A stretch of 64,000 bases of DNA from Streptomyces sp. BK239. GTDB taxonomy: Bacteria; Actinomycetota; Actinomycetes; Streptomycetales; Streptomycetaceae. Below the pieces are notes generated by a model. That model did not search any database. It saw only the letters and a program-made list of their open reading frames with translations, and had not been told where the DNA came from. Below are positions 24,717 through 33,594 of the stretch, in pieces (the stretch's first letter is position 1; every line of letters starts with the position of its first letter). The position numbers and the translations under genes were made by a program. The stretch is taken from assembly GCF_004217285.1 (NCBI RefSeq), contig NZ_SHKS01000004.1, positions 62,001 through 126,000 on the forward strand, read 5' to 3'.

Positions 24717-25639
24717 CCGGCCTGCGTCTGGTCCACGCGCACGGCGACCGCGTCACCGTGACGGACCCGGTCGGCGGCGTCGAACTGCTCGCCTACGTCT
24801 ACCGGCCCGAGGCGGCCTGGGAGGCGCCGAAGCCGTACATCCACCCCCTGCGCACCCTCGCCGGCGACGTCGTCACCGACTACCGGCCCAACGACCACCG
24901 CTGGCACAAGGGCCTGTCGCTCACCGCGTCGCACCTCTCGGGCGCCAACCTGTGGGGCGGCAACTCCTACGTCCACGGCGAGGGGTACCTCGAACTCCCC
25001 GAGCGGGTCGGCTCCATGGCGCACGTCGCCTTCGACGAGGTCTCGGCCGACGCCGGCCGGGCGGTCATCGCCGAGCGGCTGACCTGGCATCCGCACAGCG
25101 GCGAACTGTGGGCCGACGAACACCGCAGGATCGAGGTGCACGACGTCGACCGGACCTCCGGGTCCTGGGCGCTGACCTGGACGAGCGCCGTCACCAACCG
25201 CCGTGACGAGCCGCTGCGGTTCGGCAGCCCGACCACCGCGGGACGCGAACTGGCCGGATACACCGGACTGTTCTGGCGCGGGCCGCGCGCCTTCCGTGAC
25301 GGGCGCATCATCGGGCCCGACGGCGAGGGGCCGGAACTGATGGCCTCCCAGAGCCCCTGGCTCGCGCTGTCCGGCGAGCACGACGGCGCCGACGGCCACG
25401 CCACCGTCGTCTTCGCGCACGCCCCCGAGAACGACCACACCGGCGAGCGGGGCGCCCACCCGGCCCACTGGTTCGTCCGCAACGACCCCTTCGCGGGGAT
25501 CGCCCCGTCCTGGGCGTACTTCGACGAGCTGGAGCTCGCCCCCGGCGACACCCTCACCCGCCGCTACCGCGTCGTCGTGGCGGACGGGGCCTGGGAGCGG
25601 CAGGAGATCGCCGACTATCTCAAGACCCACCCGTGGTGA
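24713..25639 (+). CDS. PmoA-like (DUF6807) protein (operon gene 2)
   Basis: A 308-residue protein of the family annotated as methane oxygenase PmoA, now DUF6807. The name is historical; these soluble proteins are unrelated to the membrane methane monooxygenase. Typical segments are YIHPLRTLAGDVVTDYRPND, HRWHKGLSLTASHLSGANLW, and ANDP-like HWFVRNDPFAGIAPSW near the C-terminus. Its ATG overlaps the upstream stop (ATGA), so it is translationally coupled to the Gfo/Idh oxidoreductase. Members often co-occur with Gfo/Idh enzymes in glycan and sugar catabolic operons, but the reaction is unknown. Confidence 0.85.
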   Translation: MTGLRLVHAHGDRVTVTDPVGGVELLAYVYRPEAAWEAPKPYIHPLRTLAGDVVTDYRPNDHRWHKGLSLTASHLSGANLWGGNSYVHGEGYLELPERVGSMAHVAFDEVSADAGRAVIAERLTWHPHSGELWADEHRRIEVHDVDRTSGSWALTWTSAVTNRRDEPLRFGSPTTAGRELAGYTGLFWRGPRAFRDGRIIGPDGEGPELMASQSPWLALSGEHDGADGHATVVFAHAPENDHTGERGAHPAHWFVRNDPFAGIAPSWAYFDELELAPGDTLTRRYRVVVADGAWERQEIADYLKTHPW

Positions 25640-26346
25640 GCGCCTACGACGGCCTGCCCGGCGGCGTCGCCGTCTCGCACCTGTGCGTCTACGACTGGCC
25701 CGCCGCCGACGGGTTGCACGGCGGCACGCCCCATCTGCATCTGGCCTGCTCGGAGGGGTACGTCGTCACCGGCGGACGCGGGGTCGTGCAGACGCTCACC
25801 GCCTCCGGGTTCGAGGAGACGCCCCTCGCGCCGGGCACGGTGGCCTGGTTCACGCCGGGCACCATCCACCGGCTCGTCAACGAGGACGATCTGCGCATCA
25901 CCGTCCTGATGCAGAACAGCGGGCTGCCCGAAGCGGGCGACGCGGTCCTCACCCTGCCCCCGGAGTACCTGACGGACCCGGAGACGTACGCCGCCGCCAC
26001 CACGGTCCCCGCCCACGCCCCCGAGGAGGAGCAGGCCCGGATCGCCCGCGCCCGCCGCGACCTGGCCCTGGAGGGCTACCGCATCCTGCGCGAGGCGGAC
26101 GGCCCCGAACCGCTGACCGCCTTCCACCGCGCCGCCGCCGCCCTCGTACGGCCCCGGCTCGCCGAGTGGCGCGAGCGCTGGCAGCGCGGTGCGGCGGCCG
26201 CCGCGGCGGCGACGGGGGACCAGCTCGACCGGCTCGCGGACGGCGACGTCACCCACCTCGCCGACGCCGTCGTGCACGCCGAACAGCCCTCGGCGTACGG
26301 GAGGTTCGGGATGTGCGGGCGGCTGGACGTGTACCGGCCGCGGTGA
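25636..26346 (+). CDS. Cupin-domain protein (operon gene 3)
   Basis: A protein of about 236 residues beginning with GTG that overlaps the previous stop (GTGA); the adjacent GTG at 25633 is an alternative. The N-terminal half is a cupin barrel: GGTPHLHLACSEGYVVTGG carries the metal-type histidines and glutamate, and TPGTIHRLVNEDD closes the fold. The C-terminal half is an alanine-rich helical region without a recognised domain. The close coupling to the oxidoreductase and the PmoA-like protein suggests a sugar isomerase- or ligand-sensing-type role in the same pathway. No HTH motif is present, so it is not a regulator. It ends 10 bp before the convergent TVP38-like gene. Confidence 0.82.
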   Translation: MSAYDGLPGGVAVSHLCVYDWPAADGLHGGTPHLHLACSEGYVVTGGRGVVQTLTASGFEETPLAPGTVAWFTPGTIHRLVNEDDLRITVLMQNSGLPEAGDAVLTLPPEYLTDPETYAAATTVPAHAPEEEQARIARARRDLALEGYRILREADGPEPLTAFHRAAAALVRPRLAEWRERWQRGAAAAAAATGDQLDRLADGDVTHLADAVVHAEQPSAYGRFGMCGRLDVYRPR

Positions 26347-26356
26347 TGACGCGCGG

Positions 26357-27157
26357 TCAGCGCGAACGCAGGTGGTGGCGCTTGCGCCAGGCCAGCGCGG
26401 CGCCTGCCAGCGCAGGCACGGCGATGACGGCCATCGAGATCAGGAACAGCGGCGAGGTCGGGGAGGCGGCACTGGACCCGGCGACGACGTACGCGGCCGT
26501 GTTGGGCACCGAGCCGAGCGCGGTCGCGAGCAGGAACGGCACCCAGCCCATCCGGGAGACGGCGGCGCAGTAGTTCGCCGCCCAGAACGGCACACCCGGG
26601 AACAGGCGGGTCGCCAGCATCGAACGCAGCCCGTGCCGGCTCAGCTGGTCGTCGGCGGCCTTCAGCAACCTGCCCCGCAGCAGCGGCCGCAGCGCCTCCT
26701 GGCCGAGGAACCGGCCCAGTCCGAAGGCGAGTCCCGCGCCCAGCACCGTCCCGGCCAGGGCCGCGCCGAAGCCCAGCTGTGAGCCGAACACCGCGCCCGC
26801 GGCCAGGTTCAGCAGCGGCCTCGGCACGAACGCCACCGTGCACAGTCCGTACGCGGCGGCGAAGACGAGCGCCGCCGTGACGCCGCCCAGCTGGGGCGGC
26901 CACCCGTCCGCGAGCAGCTTCTGCGGCTCGAACAGCAGCACGCTCGCCGCGGCCGCCGCGAGCAGCAGCACCAGCAGGGCGAACCGGGCCCACGGTGAGA
27001 GCAGCGCTCTCGAGCAGCGCGCCGCCAGGCCGACGGGCGCCGGCGCGGAAGCGGCGACGAGAGGAAGGGGCAGGGGCACGGGAACGACGAGCTCCGTGGC
27101 GGCGGCCCGGGGAGAGGCCGTGGCGGTGCCCCCAGAGCGGGTGGTGGCATCGAGCAT
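26357..27157 (-). CDS. TVP38/TMEM64 family membrane protein
   Basis: A 266-residue membrane protein of the DedA/TVP38 (VTT domain) superfamily. After an Ala- and Pro-rich N-terminal tail there are five or six hydrophobic helices. The superfamily core is visible in AFVPRPLLNLAAGAVFGSQLG, GRFLGQEALRPLLRGRLLKA and RLFPGVPFWAANYCAAVSRM. Members move or flip lipids, including polyprenyl phosphates, but the specific substrate here is unknown. The ATG at 27157 lies 37 bp from the divergent AlkD start, so the two genes share a very short control region. Confidence 0.87.
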   Translation of the reverse strand: MLDATTRSGGTATASPRAAATELVVPVPLPLPLVAASAPAPVGLAARCSRALLSPWARFALLVLLLAAAAASVLLFEPQKLLADGWPPQLGGVTAALVFAAAYGLCTVAFVPRPLLNLAAGAVFGSQLGFGAALAGTVLGAGLAFGLGRFLGQEALRPLLRGRLLKAADDQLSRHGLRSMLATRLFPGVPFWAANYCAAVSRMGWVPFLLATALGSVPNTAAYVVAGSSAASPTSPLFLISMAVIAVPALAGAALAWRKRHHLRSR

Positions 27158-27194
27158 CAAGCGACAGTAACTGACGAACAGGTGTGATCGCCGT

Positions 27195-27926
27195 ATGGTC
27201 CGTCTCATGATGGTCACAGGTGGACGAACGGTCGGTGTACCGCACAGCGTTCTCGCCGACACCGTCCTGGAACGGCTCACCGCCGCGTACGCCGCCGCGG
27301 CCGATTCCGGCCGGGCGGCGGCCATGCGGGCGTACATGAAGGACGTGACCCCCTTCCTGGGCCTGCCCACCCCCGAGCGCCGGGCCCTGTCCCGCACGGT
27401 CCTGGCGGGCACGCCCCGCCCCGACGAGACGGACTGCACGGCGATCGCCCTGCGCTGCTGGGTGCTGCCGGAGCGCGAGTACCACTACTTCGCCGTCGAC
27501 TACCTGCGCCGTCACGTCGGGTGCTGCACCTCGGGCTTCCTTCCGGTGGCCCGTCACCTCGTCACCACCGTCCCGTGGTGGGACACCGTCGACCTGCTCG
27601 CCGCCCACGTCGTCGGCGCGCTCGTCGCCGCCGACCCGCGTCTGAGAGCCGAGATGGACGCCTGGATCGCCGACGACGACCTGTGGCTCGCCCGCACCGC
27701 CCTGCTCCACCAGCTCCGCCACAAGGAGCGCACCGACGCCGACCGCCTCTTCGCCTACTGCCTGCGTCAGGCCGGCCACTCCGACTTCTTCATCCGCAAG
27801 GCGATCGGCTGGGCCCTGCGCGAGTACGCCAAGACCTCCCCCGAGGCGGTCCGGAGCTTCCTCGACCACGAGGGCCGCCGGCTCTCCCCTCTGTCCCTTC
27901 GCGAGGCGACGAAGAACCTCCTCTGA
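27195..27926 (+). CDS. DNA alkylation repair protein, AlkD-like
   Basis: A 243-residue helical-repeat DNA glycosylase family protein. AlkD features are visible: the [20 protein letters not shown] opening, [26 protein letters not shown], and [21 protein letters not shown] near the C-terminus. AlkD removes bulky or cationic alkylated bases such as 7-methylguanine without flipping them out. The key Trp and Asp of the WWDTVD segment are kept. The start at 27195 is not supported by a ribosome site, and ATG 27207 is possible. It is divergent from the TVP38-like gene. Confidence 0.88.
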   Translation: MVRLMMVTGGRTVGVPHSVLADTVLERLTAAYAAAADSGRAAAMRAYMKDVTPFLGLPTPERRALSRTVLAGTPRPDETDCTAIALRCWVLPEREYHYFAVDYLRRHVGCCTSGFLPVARHLVTTVPWWDTVDLLAAHVVGALVAADPRLRAEMDAWIADDDLWLARTALLHQLRHKERTDADRLFAYCLRQAGHSDFFIRKAIGWALREYAKTSPEAVRSFLDHEGRRLSPLSLREATKNLL

Positions 27927-28225
27927 ACTCCCGGGTCCACCTCGGGAAAACCGTTCGACAGGCGCCGGGCGGTCGGCGAGGATCTGACACATGTTCCGGT
28001 ACGCCTTCCTCCTCGCAGCATCCGCCGTCGCGGATGCGCCGAAGGCTGCCGCCGCTGTTCTCACGGCCGTCGTCGACGGCGCCCGAAGCTGACCCTCTCC
28101 GGATCGTCCGGCGGACCCCGCAGGGGGAGGGTCGGCGCATCACTCGGGGTCCCCGTCCCGGCCGGCGCTTCGCCGCCGCCGGGGCCGTCACGCAGCACCC
28201 TTCTCCGAGAGGCTCCGGTTTCGCC
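27927..28225 (+). promoter_or_regulatory. Structured upstream region of the tuf3-like gene
   Basis: About 300 bp upstream of the EF-Tu gene. An upstream reading frame of 33 codons (27991-28092) has GAGGA nearby. A hairpin follows: GACCCTC (28091-28097) pairs with GAGGGTC (28127-28133), enclosing CCGGA / TCCGG (28099-28103 and 28107-28111). Such a leader could carry translational or attenuation control, but I cannot assign one. Confidence 0.35.
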
Positions 28226-29395
28226 ATGCCCAAGACGGCATACGTGCGCACCAAACCCCACCTGAACATCGGCACCATGGGCCACGTCGACCACGGCAAG
28301 ACCACTCTGACCGCCGCCATCACCAAGGTGCTGGCCGAGCGCGGCAGCGGCGCCTTCGTGCCGTTCGACCGCATCGACCGCGCCCCCGAGGAGGCGGCGC
28401 GCGGCATCACCATCAACATCGCGCACGTCGAGTACGAGACCGACACCCGCCACTACGCGCACGTCGACATGCCCGGCCACGCCGACTACGTCAAGAACAT
28501 GGTCACCGGCGCCGCGCAGCTCGACGGAGCGATCCTCGTCGTCTCCGCGCTCGACGGGATCATGCCGCAGACCGCCGAACACGTGCTGCTCGCCCGGCAG
28601 GTGGGCGTCGACCACATCGTGGTCGCGCTCAACAAGGCCGACGCCGGGGACGAAGAGCTGGCCGACCTCGTGGAGTTGGAGGTGCGCGAGCTGCTCTCCG
28701 CGCACGGCTACCCCGGCGACGCCGCTCCCGTCGTACGGGTCTCCGGGCTCAAGGCCCTGGAGGGGGATCCGCGTTGGACGGCGTCGATCGACGCGCTGCT
28801 CGACGCGGTGGACACCTACGTGCCCATGCCCGAGCGGTACGTGGACGCGCCGTTCCTGCTGCCGGTGGAGAACGTGCTCACCATCACCGGCCGGGGCACG
28901 GTGGTCACCGGCGCGGTCGAGCGGGGCACGGTGCGGGTCGGCGACCGCGTCGAGGTGCTCGGCGCGGGCGTCGAGTCCGTTGTGACCGGTGTGGAGACCT
29001 TCGGCAAGCCGATGGACGAGGCGCAGGCCGGGGACAACGTGGCGCTGTTGCTGCGCGGGGTGGCGCGGGACGCCGTCCGGCGGGGGCACGTGGTGGCCGC
29101 GCCGGGGAGCGTCGCGCCGCGGCGGCGGTTCACGGCGCAGGTGTACGTGCTGTCGGCGCGCGAGGGCGGGCGCACGACGCCCGTCTCCACCGGCTATCGG
29201 CCGCAGTTCTACATCCGCACGGCGGACGTCGTCGGGGACGTGGACCTGGGGGAGACGGCGGTCGCCCGGCCCGGGGACACGGTCGGCATGACCGTGGAAC
29301 TGGGGCGTGAGGTGCCGCTGGAGCCGGGTCTCGGCTTCGCCGTCCGCGAGGGCGGACGGACCGTGGGCGCCGGGACGGTGACAGCCGTGCTGTGA
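28226..29395 (+). CDS. tuf3: Divergent elongation factor Tu (tuf3-type)
   Basis: A 389-residue EF-Tu, slightly shorter than the usual 397. The GTPase motifs are intact: GHVDHGKT (19-26), [15 protein letters not shown] and NKAD. Several universally conserved EF-Tu positions differ, for example [17 protein letters not shown] instead of the usual FDQIDNAPEER form. There is no neighbouring fusA or rps gene. This matches the single, divergent, separately located tuf3 known in Streptomyces coelicolor, reported as a stress- or stringent-response-linked paralogue. The ATG at 28226 has GAGAGG about 13 bases upstream, a long spacing that suggests weak translation. The sequence-based tuf3 assignment is strong; the role is from literature knowledge. 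Confidence 0.9.
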   Translation: MPKTAYVRTKPHLNIGTMGHVDHGKTTLTAAITKVLAERGSGAFVPFDRIDRAPEEAARGITINIAHVEYETDTRHYAHVDMPGHADYVKNMVTGAAQLDGAILVVSALDGIMPQTAEHVLLARQVGVDHIVVALNKADAGDEELADLVELEVRELLSAHGYPGDAAPVVRVSGLKALEGDPRWTASIDALLDAVDTYVPMPERYVDAPFLLPVENVLTITGRGTVVTGAVERGTVRVGDRVEVLGAGVESVVTGVETFGKPMDEAQAGDNVALLLRGVARDAVRRGHVVAAPGSVAPRRRFTAQVYVLSAREGGRTTPVSTGYRPQFYIRTADVVGDVDLGETAVARPGDTVGMTVELGREVPLEPGLGFAVREGGRTVGAGTVTAVL

Positions 29396-29418
29396 GAACG
29401 GCTGGGACGGATGGGGGA

Positions 29419-29448
29419 CCGCGGGGCCGGTCATGGCCGGTCCCGCGG
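29419..29448 (+). terminator. Terminator hairpin after tuf3
   Basis: CCGCGGGGCCGG (29419-29430) pairs with CCGGTCCCGCGG (29437-29448), 11 of 12 plus one G-U pair, with a six-base loop. Confidence 0.7.
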
Positions 29449-29527
29449 GCCCTCGCCCGCGCTTGCGAGTACGGGTGCCGCACCCCCGCGGTCCTTCGAA
29501 GCGCCGTTCCGCGGGCAGAATGAGGGC

Positions 29528-30376
29528 GTGAACGACGAGCCCATACCCGTCGCCCGGGTCACCGACCAGGGGACCGTCAAGCTGATGCCCGACATCGACC
29601 GGGAGCGTGCCTGGCTGCTGACCGTCGACGGGGCGCCGCAGTCGTACGTCGACCTCGACGACCCGACGTACCTCGAGTTCGAGTACGCGCGGCGGCTGGG
29701 CCACGCGCTCGACGTCGTGGCGGAGCCGGGCAGGCCGCTGGACGTGCTGCACCTGGGCGGGGGAGCCCTCACCCTGCCCCGTTACGTGGCCGCCACCCGG
29801 CCCGGCTCCCGGCAGCACGTCGTCGAGGCCGACCATGGTCTGCTGGACCTCGTCGCCGAGCATCTGCCGCTGCCCGCCGGCGCCGGCGTCACGCTGCACG
29901 CCGCCGACGCGCGGGCCTGGCTGGAGGCGGCGCCGGCGACCTCGGCCGACGTGCTCGTCGCCGACGTCTTCGGCGGCTCCCGCGTCCCCGCCCACCTCAC
30001 GTCCCTTACGTACGCCCGCGAGGCCGGACGGGTCCTGCGTGCCGACGGCGTCTATCTGGCGAACCTCGCGGACGCGGCGCCGTTCGCCTTCCTGCGTTCA
30101 CAACTCGCCACGTTCGCCGAGGTGTTCGAGGAGCTCGCGCTCATCGCGGAACCGGCGGTGCTGCGTGGCCGCCGCTTCGGCAACGCGGTCCTCGTCGCCG
30201 CCCACCGCCCGCTCGACGTGAGCCCCCTGGCCCGCCGCACCGCCTCCGACGCCTTCCCGGCCAGGGTCGAACACGGCCCCACCCTGCGGGACTTCATCGG
30301 CGGGGCCCGTCCCGTGCCGGACGCGGAGGCGGTCCCGTCGCCGGTCCCGCCGGCCGGGGCGTTCGGCGTCGGGTGA
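29528..30376 (+). CDS. Spermidine synthase-like methyltransferase-fold protein
   Basis: A 282-residue Rossmann-fold protein of the spermidine synthase/SpeE-like group. It has the nucleotide-binding segment DVLHLGGGALTLPRYVA (motif I), the acidic strand end QHVVEADHGLLDLV, and SADVLVADVFGGSRVPAHL as motif III. It lacks membrane helices, unlike the fused actinobacterial forms. The start GTG at 29528 is chosen by the frame and a GAGGGC just upstream; the ribosome site is weak. Streptomyces generally lack a full spermidine pathway, so the true substrate is uncertain. It is convergent with a membrane protein gene. Confidence 0.85.
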   Translation: MNDEPIPVARVTDQGTVKLMPDIDRERAWLLTVDGAPQSYVDLDDPTYLEFEYARRLGHALDVVAEPGRPLDVLHLGGGALTLPRYVAATRPGSRQHVVEADHGLLDLVAEHLPLPAGAGVTLHAADARAWLEAAPATSADVLVADVFGGSRVPAHLTSLTYAREAGRVLRADGVYLANLADAAPFAFLRSQLATFAEVFEELALIAEPAVLRGRRFGNAVLVAAHRPLDVSPLARRTASDAFPARVEHGPTLRDFIGGARPVPDAEAVPSPVPPAGAFGVG

Positions 30377-30386
30377 CATCGACGCC
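30365..30386. terminator. Convergent hairpin terminator
   Basis: GGCGTCG (30365-30371) pairs with CGACGCC (30380-30386), overlapping the stop codon of the SpeE-like gene and facing the convergent gene ending at 30410. Confidence 0.5.
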
Positions 30387-30409
30387 CGGCGTCCGACCTC
30401 CGCCGCCCG

Positions 30410-31444
30410 TCAGCCCTCCGTCGGATCCCCGTGCAGCCGTACGGTGTCGAGGATCTGCATGATGGTCGTCCTCGGGAGTTCGCCCTTCACGCCCTTGGCC
30501 GTGTACAGGTTCCAGGACACGTAGTCGCCCTTGGAGTTCTTGAAGCCGAAGGTGATCGCCTGGCCGTCGCTCGCGCACTTGCCCTTGTCGGGCGTGTTCG
30601 TCGACTGGGCCCAGGCGTAACTGCCCTTGACGCCCGAGGCGGTGGTGTAGGGCGTCGCCTTCTTGTCGAAGCTGAGGCTCTTCTTGTCGGGCTCGGTGTA
30701 GCCGCCGAAGACCCACCACGCGGGGGTGTTGACAGCGATCTCGTCGGTGTTCTTGGCGCCCTCCGCGCCCTTCGTGCCGACGACCGCGAGCGCGGAGTCC
30801 TCAGTCTTGCCGTCCTTGTCGTCGTCGGACGTGCACCACTTGGACTTGTACTCGGCGGTGCCCGACTGGATGATCGAGTCGTAGCCGTTCGGCTTGCTCT
30901 TGTCCTCCCACTCGAAGCCCTGACTGAGCGTCGGCGACTGGATCTCCCAGTCCGCGGGGACGTCGAAGGCGGTGCCCCGCTTGGGGTTCACGACGACCTT
31001 CCAGCCCGGGACGGTCGGCTGGAGCGTCTCTGTGCCGCGCGGGTTGTCGCCCCCGGCGGAGGCGGAGGCCGAGGCGGACGCCGATGGCGAGCCGCTCGTC
31101 CCGGCGGTCGCGGCCGGGCTCTTGCCGCCCTTGCCGGCTGCCTCGTCCGACCCGTCGTCCTTGCCGCCCAGCACCAGGAATCCGGTGACGCCGGCCGCCA
31201 CCACGACGGCCGTGGCCGCCACGATCGCGACCAGCTTCGTACGGTCGCCTCCTCCCCCTCCGCCGGGCTGCTGCGGGCCGGGCGGGGTCGGCACGTTCCA
31301 CTGCGGCTGTGTGCCGTAGGGGTCCGGCTGCTGGTAGCCGGGCTGCTGATAGGGATTCGGCTGCTGGTATCCCGGCTGCTGGTACGGGTTGTTCTGCGCC
31401 TGCGGGTTCTGCTCTCCCCCGGGCGGCTGCTGTCCTGGCCACAT
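30410..31444 (-). CDS. Single-pass membrane protein with Pro/Gln-rich N-terminus
   Basis: A 344-residue protein of unknown function. Residues 1-65 are a cytoplasmic low-complexity region rich in Pro, Gln, Tyr and Asn, with repeated YQQPGYQQP units. One membrane helix follows (about 70-92: LVAIVAATAVVVAAGVTGFLVL), then a Ser/Ala-rich linker and an extracellular domain of about 210 residues. The linker (PSASASASASAG) may be glycosylated. The outer domain carries two Cys residues (in KWCTS and GKCAS) that could form a disulfide. This architecture is common in Streptomyces but no role is known. Confidence 0.8.
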   Translation of the reverse strand: MWPGQQPPGGEQNPQAQNNPYQQPGYQQPNPYQQPGYQQPDPYGTQPQWNVPTPPGPQQPGGGGGGDRTKLVAIVAATAVVVAAGVTGFLVLGGKDDGSDEAAGKGGKSPAATAGTSGSPSASASASASAGGDNPRGTETLQPTVPGWKVVVNPKRGTAFDVPADWEIQSPTLSQGFEWEDKSKPNGYDSIIQSGTAEYKSKWCTSDDDKDGKTEDSALAVVGTKGAEGAKNTDEIAVNTPAWWVFGGYTEPDKKSLSFDKKATPYTTASGVKGSYAWAQSTNTPDKGKCASDGQAITFGFKNSKGDYVSWNLYTAKGVKGELPRTTIMQILDTVRLHGDPTEG

Positions 31445-31560
31445 GGCCAGAAACCCTAGTGCCGTTCCTGACCTGAATGGGTCACCACCCCTTGTCAGGT
31501 ACGTACCGATTCGGTGGACGGGGCTGGTGGGCGTAGGCTACTCATGGGTAACATCGCGGT

Positions 31561-32013
31561 ATGAGCGCAGACCAGATGTCCGTCGGCGAGATGCTCGCCG
31601 CCACCGTTCCCATGGCCCGGACCCTCAAGCTGGAGTTCCAGGAGACGAGCCCGGACAAGGCCGTGGTCGCCCTGCCCGACCAGAGCGACTACCACAACCA
31701 CGTGGGCGGCCCCCACGCCGGCGCGATGTTCACGCTCGCGGAGTCCGCCAGCGGGGCCATCGTCCTCGCCGCGTTCGGCGACCAGCTCTCCCGGGCCGTG
31801 CCGCTCGCCGTCAGCGCGGAGATCCACTACAAGAAGCTCGCCATGGGCCCCGTCACGGCCACCGCCACGCTGGGCCGCCCGGCCGCCGAGGTCGTCGCCG
31901 AGCTCGACGCCGGCGGCCGCCCCGAGTTCCCGGTCGCCATCGAGATCCGCCGCGCCGACGGGGCGGTCACGGGCGAGATGACGGTTGTGTGGACGCTGCG
32001 GCCGAACAGCTGA
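31561..32013 (+). CDS. DUF4442 hotdog-fold thioesterase-like protein
   Basis: A 150-residue protein with the hotdog fold of PaaI/DUF4442 proteins. The segment DYHNHVGGPHAGAMFTLAESASG carries the central hotdog helix with the conserved HVGGPHAG stretch, and strand segments such as AEIHYKKLAMGPVTATATLG follow. The family hydrolyses acyl-CoA thioesters, but substrate specificity is not readable. The ATG at 31561 is divergent from the preceding membrane-protein gene, with 116 bp between the two. It is likely cytoplasmic. A 223-bp spacer with direct repeats separates it from galU. Confidence 0.85.
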   Translation: MSADQMSVGEMLAATVPMARTLKLEFQETSPDKAVVALPDQSDYHNHVGGPHAGAMFTLAESASGAIVLAAFGDQLSRAVPLAVSAEIHYKKLAMGPVTATATLGRPAAEVVAELDAGGRPEFPVAIEIRRADGAVTGEMTVVWTLRPNS

Positions 32014-32051
32014 GGGCGTCCCCGACGGGCGGGCGGGGGGTATCGGCCACC

Positions 32052-32134
32052 GCAGGCCGGTGACCGCGGGCCCGCTCGTCCGTCGCCGCGGGCTTCGGTC
32101 ATGGCAGGCCGGTGACCGCAGGTCCGCTCGCCGG
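32052..32134. repeat. Imperfect 31-bp direct repeat in a convergent spacer
   Basis: Two copies, 32052-32082 and 32104-32134, are 52 bp apart and agree at about 27 of 31 positions; the shared 16-base block is GCAGGCCGGTGACCGC. They lie between the DUF4442 gene and galU, which converge. Confidence 0.6.
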
Positions 32135-32236
32135 TGGCCCGGGGAGGCGTGGGGGCGCGGTCACCGCCGTCGGCGCCGGTTCCGGACGATCCGGCCGCCC
32201 CTCCGCGTCACCTTCATCGACCGCACCCCGCGCGGA

Positions 32237-33253
32237 TCACGCCGCCCACCGCGCCCCCTCCCCGGTCGGGGCCTCCAGGCTCGTCACGAAACTCTTCAGC
32301 CAGGCGATGAACTCCGGGCCCAGGTCCGGGCGGTCGCAGGCCAGGCGGACCACCGTGCGGAGGTAGTCGGCCTTGTCCCCGGTGTCGTAGCGGCGGCCCG
32401 AGAAGAGCACGCCGTGGACCGTGCCGGCGGCGGCCAGCTCCTGGAGCGCGTCGGTCAGCTGGATCTCGCCGCCCCGGCCGGGCGCGGTGCGCTCCAGGAC
32501 GCCGAAGACGGCCGGGTCGAGGACGTAGCGCCCGATGACCGCGTACCGGCTCGGCGCGTCCTCGCGGGCGGGTTTCTCGACGAGGCCGGTGACGCGTACG
32601 ACGTCGTCCTCACCGGAAACCTCCACCGCCGCGCAGCCGTAGAGGTGCACCTGCTCCGGGGGAACCTCCATCAGTGCGACCACGCTGCCGGCGTGCCGCT
32701 CCCGAACCTCCAGCATCCGGCTGAGCAGCGTCTCGCGCGGGTCGATGAGGTCGTCGCCGAGGAGCACGGCGAACGGCTGGTCGCCGACGTGATGGCGGGC
32801 GCACAGCACCGCGTGCCCGAGGCCGAGCGGATCGCCCTGCCGGATGTGGTGGATGTCCGCGAGGCGGGCCGGATTGCGCACCGCGTCCAACCGGACGGTG
32901 TCGCCCTTGGCGGCGAGGGCCTGCTCCAGTTCGAAGGCCTGGTCGAAGTGGTCCTCGATGGCCCGCTTGTGCCGACCTGTGACCATCAGCACATCGTCCA
33001 GCCCGGCCGCGGCGGCCTCCTCGACGACGTACTGGATGGCCGGCTTGTCGACGACCGGGAGCATCTCCTTGGGGGTCGCCTTCGTCGCGGGCAGGAAGCG
33101 GGTGCCCAGTCCGGCGGCGGGGACGACCGCCTTGCGCACGGCGCGGGCGGCACGGCCGGGTGCGGGCCCGGCGGACGGCGCGGACGAGGCCGGTGGCGCT
33201 GACGGTTCGGACGGCGCGGACGAGGCCGTGGGGGAGCGGTGGGCAACGTTCAT
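32237..33253 (-). CDS. galU: UTP-glucose-1-phosphate uridylyltransferase
   Basis: A 338-residue nucleotidyltransferase that makes UDP-glucose from UTP and glucose-1-phosphate for glycan, trehalose and lipid sugars. The signature AAGLGTRFLPATK at 46-58 is followed by PKEMLPVVDKPAIQYVVEEA. Further GalU segments are HIRQGDPLGLGHAVLCA and YVLDPAVFGVL. The N-terminus carries an extra Pro/Ser/Ala-rich tail of about 35 residues, encoded partly by a 20-bp direct repeat. ATG 33253 is the first start in the conserved frame. The enzyme is probably cytoplasmic. The divergent gene is the sigma-like/ricin fusion. Confidence 0.9.
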   Translation of the reverse strand: MNVAHRSPTASSAPSEPSAPPASSAPSAGPAPGRAARAVRKAVVPAAGLGTRFLPATKATPKEMLPVVDKPAIQYVVEEAAAAGLDDVLMVTGRHKRAIEDHFDQAFELEQALAAKGDTVRLDAVRNPARLADIHHIRQGDPLGLGHAVLCARHHVGDQPFAVLLGDDLIDPRETLLSRMLEVRERHAGSVVALMEVPPEQVHLYGCAAVEVSGEDDVVRVTGLVEKPAREDAPSRYAVIGRYVLDPAVFGVLERTAPGRGGEIQLTDALQELAAAGTVHGVLFSGRRYDTGDKADYLRTVVRLACDRPDLGPEFIAWLKSFVTSLEAPTGEGARWAA

Positions 33254-33594
33254 GCCGATCAGGCTGGCCCGTGCCGATGAGAGTTCCCCCGGAGTCACAT
33301 CAGAGGTTCCTGTGGGACGGGGTGCGCGCCGCCCGGCTTTCGGCGGGAACGAGCCGACCTCGCGCGTCGGCCTCCGCGGTCCGAACCAATTTCGAAAACC
33401 GGTACGGATACCGCCGGTAACTTATCGAAAAGGCCTGCACTTTGAAGTCGCGTCACTCGAACTTCTTGTTTCCTGTGATGCCTGTGTGCGAAGGTGAGCC
33501 TCCCCCGCGGGCCGGTCCGTTCGGCGTACCACAACTCGGTCGGGTGGGAGAGCAATTCACGTGCCGCTCGTCGGCCAGGAAGGAAAAGCGTCGC
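33254..33594. other. Divergent intergenic region, galU to sigma-like/ricin gene
   Basis: About 340 bp. Its middle (33385-33435) is unusually A+T-rich for the window and contains two TTCGAAAA-like elements (TTTCGAAAA near 33390 and TATCGAAAA near 33423). These flank a dyad ACCGG/CCGGT (33398-33402 and 33414-33418). This is the likely promoter region for one or both genes. No small gene is seen. Confidence 0.5.
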
